Assembly (NCBI GenBank): GCA_050944055.1
Contig: JBMNQI010000021.1
Location: 1-32,137 of the forward strand
Origin: JBMNQI01 sp050944055
Lineage (GTDB): Bacteria > Bacillota > Clostridia > Oscillospirales > Oscillospiraceae
Direction: 5' to 3'
DNA length: 32,137 bases
Positions 1 through 7,094 of this stretch are shown in pieces. Numbering within the stretch: the first letter of the stretch is position 1; each line of letters starts with the position of its first letter. The translations under genes were made by a program, and so were the position numbers. The notes under the pieces were generated by a model that ran no database searches, was not told the origin of the DNA, and worked only from the letters and a program-made list of their open reading frames with translations.

Positions 1-529
1 TCAGAGCCTCCAGGATTATCATGAAAAGCTGAGCGTTAAGCGTGTCCACAGCCTTGCGCGTATCTTTTATGTAAACCACATAGCTGTTGCCGCCGCCGCT
101 TATCGGAAGCGCGACGTCCATATAATCAGCCGTCCAGTCGCTCGAGGACCCCTCCTTGCCGGAAAGCGCCGAGAGTATGTTCGGGGTTATCTCAAGATTT
201 TTCCCGGACTCCTCGTCGCTGCCCGTGAGGAAGGCTCCCGTCGTACCGTCGAGTATATAATAGTTCCGGCTGCCCGTATCGATGCCCAAATAGCCTGTGT
301 AAGCTCCTATTATTTCGCCTATATGCCTGCCGTCGGCGTCGGAAGCCGCCGCGGTCCTCAGATCTGATACCAGCTCCGCGTCCGAAAACACGGACTTCAT
401 CTGCCCGTAGAATTCATCCATGTAAAAGCCGATGACGCCGTTAAAAAGAAATGCGCCGACTATCGTCATCAATGCGATTATGAGCAGGAGCATTATGAGC
501 ACCAGCTTCATGTGCAGGCTTTTAAACAT
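1..529 (-). CDS. Membrane sensor histidine kinase, N-terminal part (runs off left edge)
   Basis: Open frame without a stop to the window edge, read on the minus strand, about 176 codons. It opens with a short basic stretch (MFKSLHMK) and a strong hydrophobic segment at about residues 8-28. An extracytoplasmic sensor region follows, including the stretch YILDGTTGAFLTGSDEESGK, and the frame ends as a second membrane segment begins (LFMIILEAL). This layout is typical of WalK/PhoR-type kinases; the HAMP, PAS and kinase domains would lie left of the window. It starts 33 bases after the response regulator, so the two form a regulator-kinase operon. A GGGGG Shine-Dalgarno sits 6 bases before the ATG at 529; an upstream in-frame ATG at 535 would touch that site and is less likely. 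The kinase identity rests on architecture and neighbour, since no catalytic motif is inside the window. Confidence 0.75.
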   Translation of the reverse strand, partial: MFKSLHMKLVLIMLLLIIALMTIVGAFLFNGVIGFYMDEFYGQMKSVFSDAELVSDLRTAAASDADGRHIGEIIGAYTGYLGIDTGSRNYYILDGTTGAFLTGSDEESGKNLEITPNILSALSGKEGSSSDWTADYMDVALPISGGGNSYVVYIKDTRKAVDTLNAQLFMIILEAL

Positions 530-562
530 ACGCATCCCCCAGCGAGTTGTCAAAGACAGGCA

Positions 563-1261
563 TTAATCATGCGATGCGAAATAATATCCCGCCCCGCGCC
601 TCGTAACTATGTATTCCGGCTCCGCGGGATTGATTTCGAGCTTCTCCCGGAGCCTTCTCACCGTGACGTCCACAGTGCGCGCATCGCCCACATAGCCGTA
701 GTTCCACACCTTTTCCATAAGCTCCTCGCGCGAAAACACAGTGTCCGGCGAGGACGCGAGGAAGCAGAGCAGCTCGAATTCGCGTGCAGTCAGCTCAATA
801 AGCTGCCCGTCGCGCCTTACCTCGTAGCTCTTACGGTTGACATAAAGTCCTCCCGCGGTTATTGTATCCTCTTCTGTGGATTTTGAATCGATAAGCCTTG
901 TGCGCCTCAGGTTGGCCTTCACGCGGGCGAGAAGCTCCCGCATTGAAAAAGGCTTCGTAATATAGTCGTCCGCCCCAAGGTCCAGCCCGAGCACCTTGTC
1001 CCTCTCCTCCTCGCGGGCGGTCAGCATGATAATCGGAGTGTTGCTGCCTCCCGAGCGCATCCTTTTGCAGATTTCAAACCCGTTGAGCTTAGGAAGCATT
1101 ACGTCCAGCAATATCAGGTCCGGCGAGATTGAGAGAGCCTTACTCAGACCGTCTTCCCCGTCGAAAGCGGCGGCTACCTCGTAACCTTCTTTTTTCAGAT
1201 TGAACCGCAGTATATCGACAATGGCTTTTTCATCCTCAACCACCAGAATAAGATTGCCCAT
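563..1261 (-). CDS. OmpR/PhoB-family response regulator (WalR-like)
   Basis: Two-domain transcription factor of about 232 residues. The receiver domain comes first, with the acidic pair E9/D10, phospho-acceptor D53 in LILLDVMLP, T81 in IIMLTAREE and K103 in DDYITKPFS. A winged-helix DNA-binding domain follows (LTAREFELLCFLAS, then VDVTVRRLREKLE and RRGAGYYF near the end). Phosphorylation by the downstream kinase should control its DNA binding. The sequence resembles WalR/YycF-type regulators of cell-wall homeostasis, but PhoP/PhoB-like roles cannot be separated without targets. The frame has an ATG at 1273, but the AGAAAGGA site touches it. The ATG at 1261 fits the usual family start (MGNLILVVEDE) with a rather long 12-base spacing. 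It lies 81 bases downstream of the NUDIX gene, so all three genes may be one transcript. Confidence 0.9.
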   Translation of the reverse strand: MGNLILVVEDEKAIVDILRFNLKKEGYEVAAAFDGEDGLSKALSISPDLILLDVMLPKLNGFEICKRMRSGGSNTPIIMLTAREEERDKVLGLDLGADDYITKPFSMRELLARVKANLRRTRLIDSKSTEEDTITAGGLYVNRKSYEVRRDGQLIELTAREFELLCFLASSPDTVFSREELMEKVWNYGYVGDARTVDVTVRRLREKLEINPAEPEYIVTRRGAGYYFASHD

Positions 1262-1342
1262 AATTGCGACCATTCCTTTCTTCTGTAAAGACGCAAACGG
1301 ACACGACTGCCGTTTTGGTCATTAGTTCTTGAGCGCGCCCGG

Positions 1343-1879
1343 CTACAGCTTCAGGTATTCCCTTGCCTTGAACACAGCCGCAATTGTCTTTGCGTCGCGC
1401 AGCGTGCCGTCCATAATCCGGTTTACAAGCTCTTTAATCGGTACCTTACCCACATATAAGAACTCGCCGGCGTCGGGATGGGCCTCTCCCTCGTGCAGAC
1501 CGAGGGCCAGATATAAATACAGCTTCTCCTGGCAGAAACCGGGCGAGGGGTAAATGCAGCCTAAGTCGATAAACTCGTCGGCAGTAATGCCTGTCTCCTC
1601 ACCCAGCTCGCGAATCGCGCAGGAAAGCGGCTCCTCTCCGGGCTCCAGCTTGCCCGCGGGTATTTCAAGCAGCTCCTCCCGGAACGGATAACGGTACTGC
1701 GTTACGGTGACGACGTCCCCGTTCGGCCAGACCGGTATAATCGCCACGCCTCCGGGATGCCAAATTACCTCGCGGTTCACTATGCGCCCGTCAGGCAGAG
1801 AAGCCCTGTCCAGGCTGACATTTATTATAATCCCTTCGTACACGGGCTTGCGGCTCAGATGCTTTTCCGTGAGATCCAT
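1343..1879 (-). CDS. NUDIX hydrolase, ADP-ribose pyrophosphatase type
   Basis: A 178-residue cytosolic enzyme of the NudF/ADP-ribose pyrophosphatase group, which hydrolyses ADP-ribose to AMP and ribose 5-phosphate with Mg2+. The NUDIX box is complete: GKLEPGEEPLSCAIRELGEE followed by TGI, matching G-x5-E-x7-REU-x-EE-x-G-U. The pattern before it (IPVWPNGDVVTVTQYRYPFR) and the length fit the ADP-ribose branch; other nucleoside-diphosphate substrates remain possible. A GGAGGT site lies 3 bases before the ATG. It is the first of three minus-strand genes ahead of the response regulator and kinase. A weak candidate promoter on the minus strand (TACAAT near 1950) is the only regulatory hint. Confidence 0.88.
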   Translation of the reverse strand: MDLTEKHLSRKPVYEGIIINVSLDRASLPDGRIVNREVIWHPGGVAIIPVWPNGDVVTVTQYRYPFREELLEIPAGKLEPGEEPLSCAIRELGEETGITADEFIDLGCIYPSPGFCQEKLYLYLALGLHEGEAHPDAGEFLYVGKVPIKELVNRIMDGTLRDAKTIAAVFKAREYLKL

Positions 1880-2156
1880 AATACCTCCATGTGCAACAGC
1901 GTATGCGCACGCTCAGGCGCGTCATATCAAACTGTTTCTAATTGAATATTGTATCACAACATCTATCTCTTAGGAAGTGAAAATTTCACGCCCTTTGCTA
2001 GGAGCCAAATGTGGTATTACCCTGCTCTAAAACGTTCTGCCGCTTCTTGCCGCAGGTGCAGGTATTTATGTCTATATAAAAATTCTCCCCATGAGTAACA
2101 CTGAAATGAGGGTGTCAAAGCCTTGGTTCTTAAAAACTTATGGCAAAATGTCTAGC

Positions 2157-2185
2157 TTGACAGAAGCAACGTGTCGGTATAAAAT
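2157..2185 (+). promoter_or_regulatory. Sigma-A-type promoter of the sugar ABC operon
   Basis: TTGACA at 2157-2162 is a perfect -35, followed after 17 bases by TAAAAT at 2180-2185. Transcription would start near 2192 and leave a leader of about 120 bases before the TTG start at 2316. A TATAAT at 2280-2285 could be a second, weaker start since no good -35 precedes it. Confidence 0.6.
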
Positions 2186-2202
2186 GCACTATACAAAAAA
2201 GA

Positions 2203-2238
2203 ACGTCAGCCGAAACGTCGAGATTTCGGCTATTACGT
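2203..2238 (+). promoter_or_regulatory. Leader hairpin in the sugar ABC mRNA
   Basis: AGCCGAAA (2208-2215) pairs perfectly with TTTCGGCT (2224-2231) around an 8-base loop. An outer ACGT/ACGT pair (2203-2206 with 2235-2238) extends it across a small internal loop. It begins about 10 bases after the predicted transcription start. No T-run follows, so it is not a simple terminator. It could be a DNA operator, an RNA-stabilising structure or part of an attenuator; the function is unknown. Confidence 0.45.
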
Positions 2239-2315
2239 GTGCAAGCAAGATAGTTTCATAATTAAACAATTTTTGGCAGTATAATACAAGACAATAATGA
2301 TCGAAGGTGTTATTT

Positions 2316-3827
2316 TTGAGCAACAAAATGGTACCGCTTATTGAAGTAAGCGGCATCGAGAAGACTTTCCCCGGTGTAAAGGCTCTCAGCGACGTGAGCT
2401 TCAGCGTTTACCCCGGAGAAGTTCACGCGCTTTGCGGCGAAAACGGAGCGGGTAAGTCGACTCTGATTAAGATTCTGACCGGGGCTTACCAAAAGGATAA
2501 AGGGATAATAAAGATCGACGGAGTGGAAACCGAGATTAAGGATACACATATGGCGATCGGCCTGGGCATATCCTGCGTTTATCAGGAGCTGTCCATAGTC
2601 CCCCTGCAGAGCGTCGCCAAAAACCTCTATATCGGCAACCTTCCCATGAAGGGAAAGGTGATTGACTATAAAAAGCTCAATGCCGACGCCGAGGATATAC
2701 TGAAAAACTACATAGGGCTTAACATCTCCCCGTCAACCCCCTGCGGCGAGCTTTCCGTGGGTCAGCAGCAGATGGTCGAGATAGGGCGGGCGCTCACCCG
2801 AAACGCCAGGTGCATTATAATGGACGAACCTACGGCCTCGCTCAGCGAAAAGGAGACAGACACGCTGTTTGAGCTTATACGGATGATGACGAAAAAAGGA
2901 ATCGCGATCATCTACATAAGCCACAAGCTGGATGAGGTCATGGAGATATCCGACAGGATAACAGTTCTTCGGGACGGTGAAAACATCGACACGTTCATAA
3001 CATCCGAGGCCACTCAGGAGGAGCTGATCTCCAAAATGATTGGCCGCTCGCTTGAGAACATGTACGGGAAGAAGAAGGCCGAACACGGCGAAACTGTACT
3101 CTCGGTCAAAAACCTCACAAGCGGGAAAACCTTCCGCGATATTTCGTTTGAGGTCAAGGCCGGCCAGATAGTGGGCTTTTTCGGCCTTGTCGGCGCCGGG
3201 CGCAGCGAAATAATGAGGGCCATATTCGGTGTAGACAAATACGACAGCGGGGAAATAATTGTTTGCGGCAAGAAGCTTCGGGGCGATAGCCCGATATCGG
3301 CCATACGCTCCGGCATCTGCTTCTGCACTGAGGACAGGAAGCTGGAGGGCCTGGCTCTCCGCCTTTCCGTGCTGACAAACATGACGATCGTAAAGCTTCC
3401 GGAGCTGTGCACGGCCGGGATTATAAACCGGGGCGCCCAGCGAGAGGCAGCCGAGGAGTACGTTGAAAGCATAAGCATAAAAACGCCGTCGCTCAAGCAG
3501 CTTGCCGTCAACCTCTCGGGCGGGAACCAGCAGAAGGTTGTCCTGGCAAAGTGGCTTATGATGTCTCCGAAGGTTCTTATAATCGACGAGCCTACGCGGG
3601 GCATAGACGTCGGATCGAAGGCCGAGATATACAAGCTGATAAACGACCTGGCAGCCAAAGGAGTAGCCATCGTCGTCGTTTCCTCCGAAATTGAGGAGGT
3701 TATGGGTATAAGCGATGAGATAATAACTATTTTTGAAGGCAAGCTGACCGCGAAATTCGACGTTAATCCCGAGCTCACGCGTGAGCAGGTTTTGACCGCG
3801 GCTTTGGGAGGTGCCATAAAGGTATGA
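2316..3827 (+). CDS. Sugar ABC transporter, double ATP-binding protein (RbsA/MglA family)
   Basis: About 503 residues with two fused nucleotide-binding domains, as in RbsA, MglA and XylG. It sits on the cytosolic face and powers import by the two permeases encoded next. Domain 1 has Walker A GENGAGKSTL (about residues 41-50), signature LSVGQQQMVEIGRAL and Walker B CIIMDEPTASL. Domain 2 has the degenerate P-loop GLVGAGRSE usual in this family, signature LSGGNQQKVVLAKWL and VLIIDEPTRGIDVGS. The start is TTG at 2316: GAAGGTG at 2303-2309 lies 6 bases upstream, while the GTG at 2307 overlaps that site and the ATG at 2328 is too far. The stop overlaps the next start by 4 bases (ATGA). The sugar cannot be read from this subunit. 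Confidence 0.95.
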   Translation: MSNKMVPLIEVSGIEKTFPGVKALSDVSFSVYPGEVHALCGENGAGKSTLIKILTGAYQKDKGIIKIDGVETEIKDTHMAIGLGISCVYQELSIVPLQSVAKNLYIGNLPMKGKVIDYKKLNADAEDILKNYIGLNISPSTPCGELSVGQQQMVEIGRALTRNARCIIMDEPTASLSEKETDTLFELIRMMTKKGIAIIYISHKLDEVMEISDRITVLRDGENIDTFITSEATQEELISKMIGRSLENMYGKKKAEHGETVLSVKNLTSGKTFRDISFEVKAGQIVGFFGLVGAGRSEIMRAIFGVDKYDSGEIIVCGKKLRGDSPISAIRSGICFCTEDRKLEGLALRLSVLTNMTIVKLPELCTAGIINRGAQREAAEEYVESISIKTPSLKQLAVNLSGGNQQKVVLAKWLMMSPKVLIIDEPTRGIDVGSKAEIYKLINDLAAKGVAIVVVSSEIEEVMGISDEIITIFEGKLTAKFDVNPELTREQVLTAALGGAIKV

Positions 3828-4798
3828 AAACAAAGGAAATAAAAGAAAAAACGAGCCTGAGGGAAAAGCTCAGCAACATTCCCAACGCCGGCGTAATCGG
3901 GATAATGCTTGTATTCATCATCGTAGTAGTCGCGTCCACGGGGTCAAAATTCTTTACGGTAGACAATATTACCAACCTGCTTCGTTCCGTCTCCATCGTC
4001 GGCATAATGGCGAGCGCAGTCACTCTTATCATGATTACGGGAAATATAGACCTCTCGCTTGGATGGATGATAGGTTTTACAGCCTGCATAACGGGCGCCA
4101 ACTCGTCAAATTTCGGCACGGCTATTTTATTGGCCCTCGCCGCCGGAATCGCTTGCGGCGCGCTTAACGGGTTTCTGGTGGGCGTGCTCAGGCTCAACGC
4201 CTTCATCACAACTCTCGGAACCATGTATATATTCAAGGGCATCGCGATGATGTACGCGAACAACCGGCTTGTTACGGCGGCAAACGGCAGCAAGATCCTG
4301 CAGTACATCGGCCAGGGCTATCTGCTTAAAGTGCCGCTCCCGGTGTGGATCTTCCTCGTCGTCGCGCTTATTTTTGGTTTTCTTCTAGCCAGGACAAATT
4401 TCGGCAGCAAGATTTATTACGTCGGCGCGAACTTCGTCAGCGCCAAGTTTTCCGGAATTAACTCGTCGCTTGTAATTGCGCTCACATATATACTCGCCGG
4501 CCTAGCGACCGGACTGGCCGGCACCGTTTTTTACGCAAAGGTTATGTCCGTTCAGGCCTATTCAGGAGTCGGGCTCGAGTTCGACGTGCTGACGGCCATC
4601 GTGCTTGGAGGGACGAGCGTAACGGGAGGCAAGGGATCTGTCGCGGGCACAGTCCTCGGAGTGGTCTTCGTGGGCATTTTGGGAAACGGGTTCACGCTTA
4701 TGGGCCTTGGGGCCAATGCCCAGTACATTACACAGGGTTTAATTCTTTTGATCGCCATGAGGGCGGACGTTATGAGATCAAGGGGGCTTAGAGCATGA
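3824..4798 (+). CDS. Sugar ABC transporter permease 1 (RbsC/BPD-2 family)
   Basis: A 324-residue polytopic membrane protein of the branched-chain/monosaccharide permease group (RbsC, MglC, XylH), with roughly 8-10 hydrophobic segments from residue 24 onward. It carries the family stretches LIMITGNIDLSLG and TAIVLGGTSVTGGKGSVAGT; the latter is the conserved region thought to contact the ATPase. With the second permease it probably forms a heterodimeric channel, since both genes are present and diverged. The 4-base ATGA overlaps at both ends (3824-3827 and 4795-4798) imply translational coupling. A GGGAGGTG site lies inside the end of the ATPase gene. Substrate is probably a pentose, hexose or similar small polar molecule. 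Confidence 0.94.
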   Translation: MKTKEIKEKTSLREKLSNIPNAGVIGIMLVFIIVVVASTGSKFFTVDNITNLLRSVSIVGIMASAVTLIMITGNIDLSLGWMIGFTACITGANSSNFGTAILLALAAGIACGALNGFLVGVLRLNAFITTLGTMYIFKGIAMMYANNRLVTAANGSKILQYIGQGYLLKVPLPVWIFLVVALIFGFLLARTNFGSKIYYVGANFVSAKFSGINSSLVIALTYILAGLATGLAGTVFYAKVMSVQAYSGVGLEFDVLTAIVLGGTSVTGGKGSVAGTVLGVVFVGILGNGFTLMGLGANAQYITQGLILLIAMRADVMRSRGLRA

Positions 4799-5772
4799 CC
4801 GGCCTTAAGAACAACAGAATAATTAAATATTTAAAAGACAACAATATCATTGTTATCCTTATCCTAATAGTGATTGCGGCGGTGCTTACGGCTTCCCCCA
4901 AGTTCACAAAGGCAACCAATCTTTTCAACCTGAGCGCTTCGATTGGCACTTACGGCATACTCGCCATAGGCCTGGGCTTTGTCTTCCTTGTCGGCGGGAT
5001 TGACCTGTCCGTCGGCTACCAGGTCGGCTTCTGCGGCACCGTCATGGCCCTGCTTACCACGTCAATCGGAGTATGGCCGGCGATTGTCATTACGCTCATT
5101 TGCGGCGCCCTGATAGGCTATCTTAACGGAACCATCGTTACGCGCCTGAAAATCCCCTCGTTAATCGGCACCCTGGCGGTTATGACCACGCTTAAGGGCT
5201 TTGTGCTTCTTCTCAACGACAACACCGGCGGCCATTCGATAAGCTCGGCCAAAATCTTCGGCGTCGGCCCGAGCACTTTTTACTCCACGAAAATATTCGG
5301 CTTTTTGGCTCCCAGCGTTCTGGTCGCCGTCGTTCTGCTTGTGTTTTTCGCGTTTTTCCTTAGATACACGCGCTCCGGCTCCAACCTTTACGTAGTCGGA
5401 GGAAACCCCGAGGCGGGCGCGCTTTCCGGTATTAACAACAATGCGCTTATACGCTTTTCTTATGTCATATGCGGCCTGTGCGCATCCCTGTGCGCCGTAT
5501 TCAGCGTAAGCAGGCTTGACACGTCCGTTTACAACCTCGGCGACAACCTGGATATAACGGCTATATGCGCGCTTGTTATCGGCGGGGTTAAGATGCAGGG
5601 CGGCAAAGGAAACATGGGAATGGTTATCATGGGTGTCGCTGTCATTCAGATAATCAACAACGTTATGACGAAGCTTGGCCTTCAGTCCGCCACGCAGGCG
5701 CTCGTAACCGGCGTCGTGGTCGTGCTTGTTCTTATTATCGACCGCTTCACCGCCGAGAAGGCCAAAGCGTAA
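4795..5772 (+). CDS. Sugar ABC transporter permease 2 (RbsC/BPD-2 family)
   Basis: A 325-residue membrane protein homologous to permease 1 but clearly diverged. Conserved blocks are GFVFLVGGIDLSVGYQVGF and ICALVIGGVKMQGGKGNMG. The N-terminus is short and basic before the first membrane segment (IIVILILIVIAAVLTA). Its start overlaps the stop of permease 1 by 4 bases. A 75-base gap separates it from the binding-protein gene. That gap holds a small inverted repeat, CCAAA-GCAA-TTTGG at 5804-5817, which could mark an RNA processing or stability point and help raise the binding protein above the membrane subunits; that is inference. Confidence 0.94.
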   Translation: MTGLKNNRIIKYLKDNNIIVILILIVIAAVLTASPKFTKATNLFNLSASIGTYGILAIGLGFVFLVGGIDLSVGYQVGFCGTVMALLTTSIGVWPAIVITLICGALIGYLNGTIVTRLKIPSLIGTLAVMTTLKGFVLLLNDNTGGHSISSAKIFGVGPSTFYSTKIFGFLAPSVLVAVVLLVFFAFFLRYTRSGSNLYVVGGNPEAGALSGINNNALIRFSYVICGLCASLCAVFSVSRLDTSVYNLGDNLDITAICALVIGGVKMQGGKGNMGMVIMGVAVIQIINNVMTKLGLQSATQALVTGVVVVLVLIIDRFTAEKAKA

Positions 5773-5847
5773 CGCTATCACCTTTTATCAACTGAATAAA
5801 CATCCAAAGCAATTTGGAGTTTAAATTCAACAAAATCAGGAGGCATT

Positions 5848-6915
5848 ATGAAAAAACTAGTTTCATTGCTGTTAATGACAGCACTGCTGCTATCGCTATG
5901 CACGTTCATAGGTTGCAGCGCCGACAAAGCTAAGGAAACCACACCGGGCGCGGCCACTGCCCCTGCCGGAGAAGAGCCTGCAGGAGAAGAACCGGCAGGA
6001 GAAGAACCGGCTGAAAACCCCCCGGCTGTCCAACTCAAGGGTGACAAATTCAAAGTAGTATACGCTGCCGTTACCACCAGCCTTGCTCCTTACGTAATAG
6101 TAATCGCAAACGCTTTTGAGGAAATGTGCAAGAGAAACGACTGGGATTACGAAGTCTACGACGGCGAAGGCAACCCGACAGTCCAGACCGAGCAGATCGA
6201 CAATATCGCCGCCGACGGTGACGCCGACCTGTGCGTCCTCTTCCCCGTTGACTCCGCAGTGGCTGTCAGCTACGTCAAAAAGCTCAGCGAGGCGGACATC
6301 ACGACCTTCACGCTGGTAAGCGACGTAACCGAGGAAGGCCAGTCCTTTGTTCCCTACTTTATAACGAACGACAACCCGGCTTACGGTAAAGCCCAGGCGG
6401 ATTACGCGATCGAGAAATTCGGGGCGGACGCCGGACTCAACTACGTGATCCTCAGCGGCTGGCAGGCTCAGCTCGACTATCAGTACCGTGAAAACGGTGT
6501 TCTCGACGGCCTCAAGGATACCAACTACAACCACCTGAACACAGCCTACTGCGGCGCGAGCCGCGATACGGCGATGGAGACAATGGCCCAGTATATCACG
6601 ACCTACGGCGATGATCTCGACATTGTCTTCTGCCTGTCCGACGAATTCGCTCTCGGCGCTATTCAGGCAATCGACGCCGCAGGATTGACCGGAAAGATAA
6701 CCGTCCTTTCGATGGAGATCTTCAAGGAAAGCGTCGATATGATCAAGCAGGGCAAAATGGATATGAGCATCACCCAGTCCGGCGTAGAGCTAGTCGGAGT
6801 GCTTGAAAATACCATCAAATCCTGGCTCAGCGGCGAGATCATCGACCGTGTCCAGTACCTCGACGGCACAATAGTTACAAAAGAAAACGTCGATACAGTA
6901 ACACCCGAATACTAA
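5848..6915 (+). CDS. Sugar-binding lipoprotein of the ABC importer (periplasmic-binding-protein-like)
   Basis: A 355-residue extracellular solute-binding lipoprotein. The signal peptide is MKKLVSLLLMTALLLSLCTF followed by lipobox IGC, with C23 the predicted lipidated residue. A low-complexity linker follows, with AGEEP repeated three times (residues 40-54). The mature domain starts near KFKVVYAAVTT and shows the RbsB-like fold pattern, including a first-lobe stretch DADLCVLFPVDSAVAVSYVK and the later DLDIVFCLSDEFALGAIQAI. It delivers the ligand to the two permeases. AGGAGG lies 5 bases before the ATG. It is last in the operon and ends just before a strong terminator. The ligand cannot be deduced; the group also includes binders of autoinducer-like and polyol ligands. 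Confidence 0.92.
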   Translation: MKKLVSLLLMTALLLSLCTFIGCSADKAKETTPGAATAPAGEEPAGEEPAGEEPAENPPAVQLKGDKFKVVYAAVTTSLAPYVIVIANAFEEMCKRNDWDYEVYDGEGNPTVQTEQIDNIAADGDADLCVLFPVDSAVAVSYVKKLSEADITTFTLVSDVTEEGQSFVPYFITNDNPAYGKAQADYAIEKFGADAGLNYVILSGWQAQLDYQYRENGVLDGLKDTNYNHLNTAYCGASRDTAMETMAQYITTYGDDLDIVFCLSDEFALGAIQAIDAAGLTGKITVLSMEIFKESVDMIKQGKMDMSITQSGVELVGVLENTIKSWLSGEIIDRVQYLDGTIVTKENVDTVTPEY

Positions 6916-6937
6916 TACCGGCCTATGGCCGGAGCCG

Positions 6938-6976
6938 AAAGAGTCCTGATCCAATGCGGATCAGGACTCTTTTTTG
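6938..6976 (+). terminator. Rho-independent terminator of the sugar ABC operon
   Basis: A perfect stem of at least 13 pairs, AGAGTCCTGATCC (6940-6952) with GGATCAGGACTCT (6958-6970), has a 5-base loop and runs into a T-tract. A second small hairpin, CCGGCC-TAT-GGCCGG, lies at 6918-6932. It isolates the ABC operon from the biosynthetic operon downstream. Confidence 0.93.
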
Positions 6977-7008
6977 TTTACTAGCAAATAATTTTATTGA
7001 TTAATTAC

Positions 7009-7037
7009 TTGCATTTTAAGGAATTATTATATATACT
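7009..7037 (+). promoter_or_regulatory. Candidate promoter of the NRPS operon
   Basis: TTGCAT (7009-7014), a 17-base spacer and TATACT (7032-7037) lie in an AT-rich gap between the terminator and the NRPS start, giving a leader of about 50 bases. An alternative, TTGGCA (7040-7045) with CATTAT (7062-7067) at 16 bases, is weaker. No clear operator palindrome was seen. Confidence 0.5.
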
Positions 7038-7094
7038 GTTTGGCAATAGATTTTTGGATAGCATTATGTCGTATTATAAGGGAAGGTGTTGATA

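Larger units (their letters stand above)
1880..2315. other. Divergent intergenic gap between the NUDIX gene and the sugar ABC operon
   Basis: About 436 bases without a convincing gene. It holds a near-perfect palindrome GTGAAAATTTCAC at 1977-1989 (possible operator), the best promoter for the ABC operon at 2157-2185, a leader hairpin at 2203-2238 and a second TATAAT at 2280-2285 that lacks a good -35. A 56-codon frame at 2091-2261 has no ribosome binding site. No known riboswitch fold was recognised. Confidence 0.6.

Noticed and set aside
2091..2261. 56-codon plus-strand frame in the gap before the ABC operon
   Set aside because: No Shine-Dalgarno, no recognisable motif, and it overlaps the promoter and the leader hairpin.
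2733..3833. Long open frame (366 codons) on the minus strand across the ABC ATPase gene
   Set aside because: It is antisense to a gene with complete ABC motifs, has no family signature and no ribosome binding site; a codon-bias shadow.
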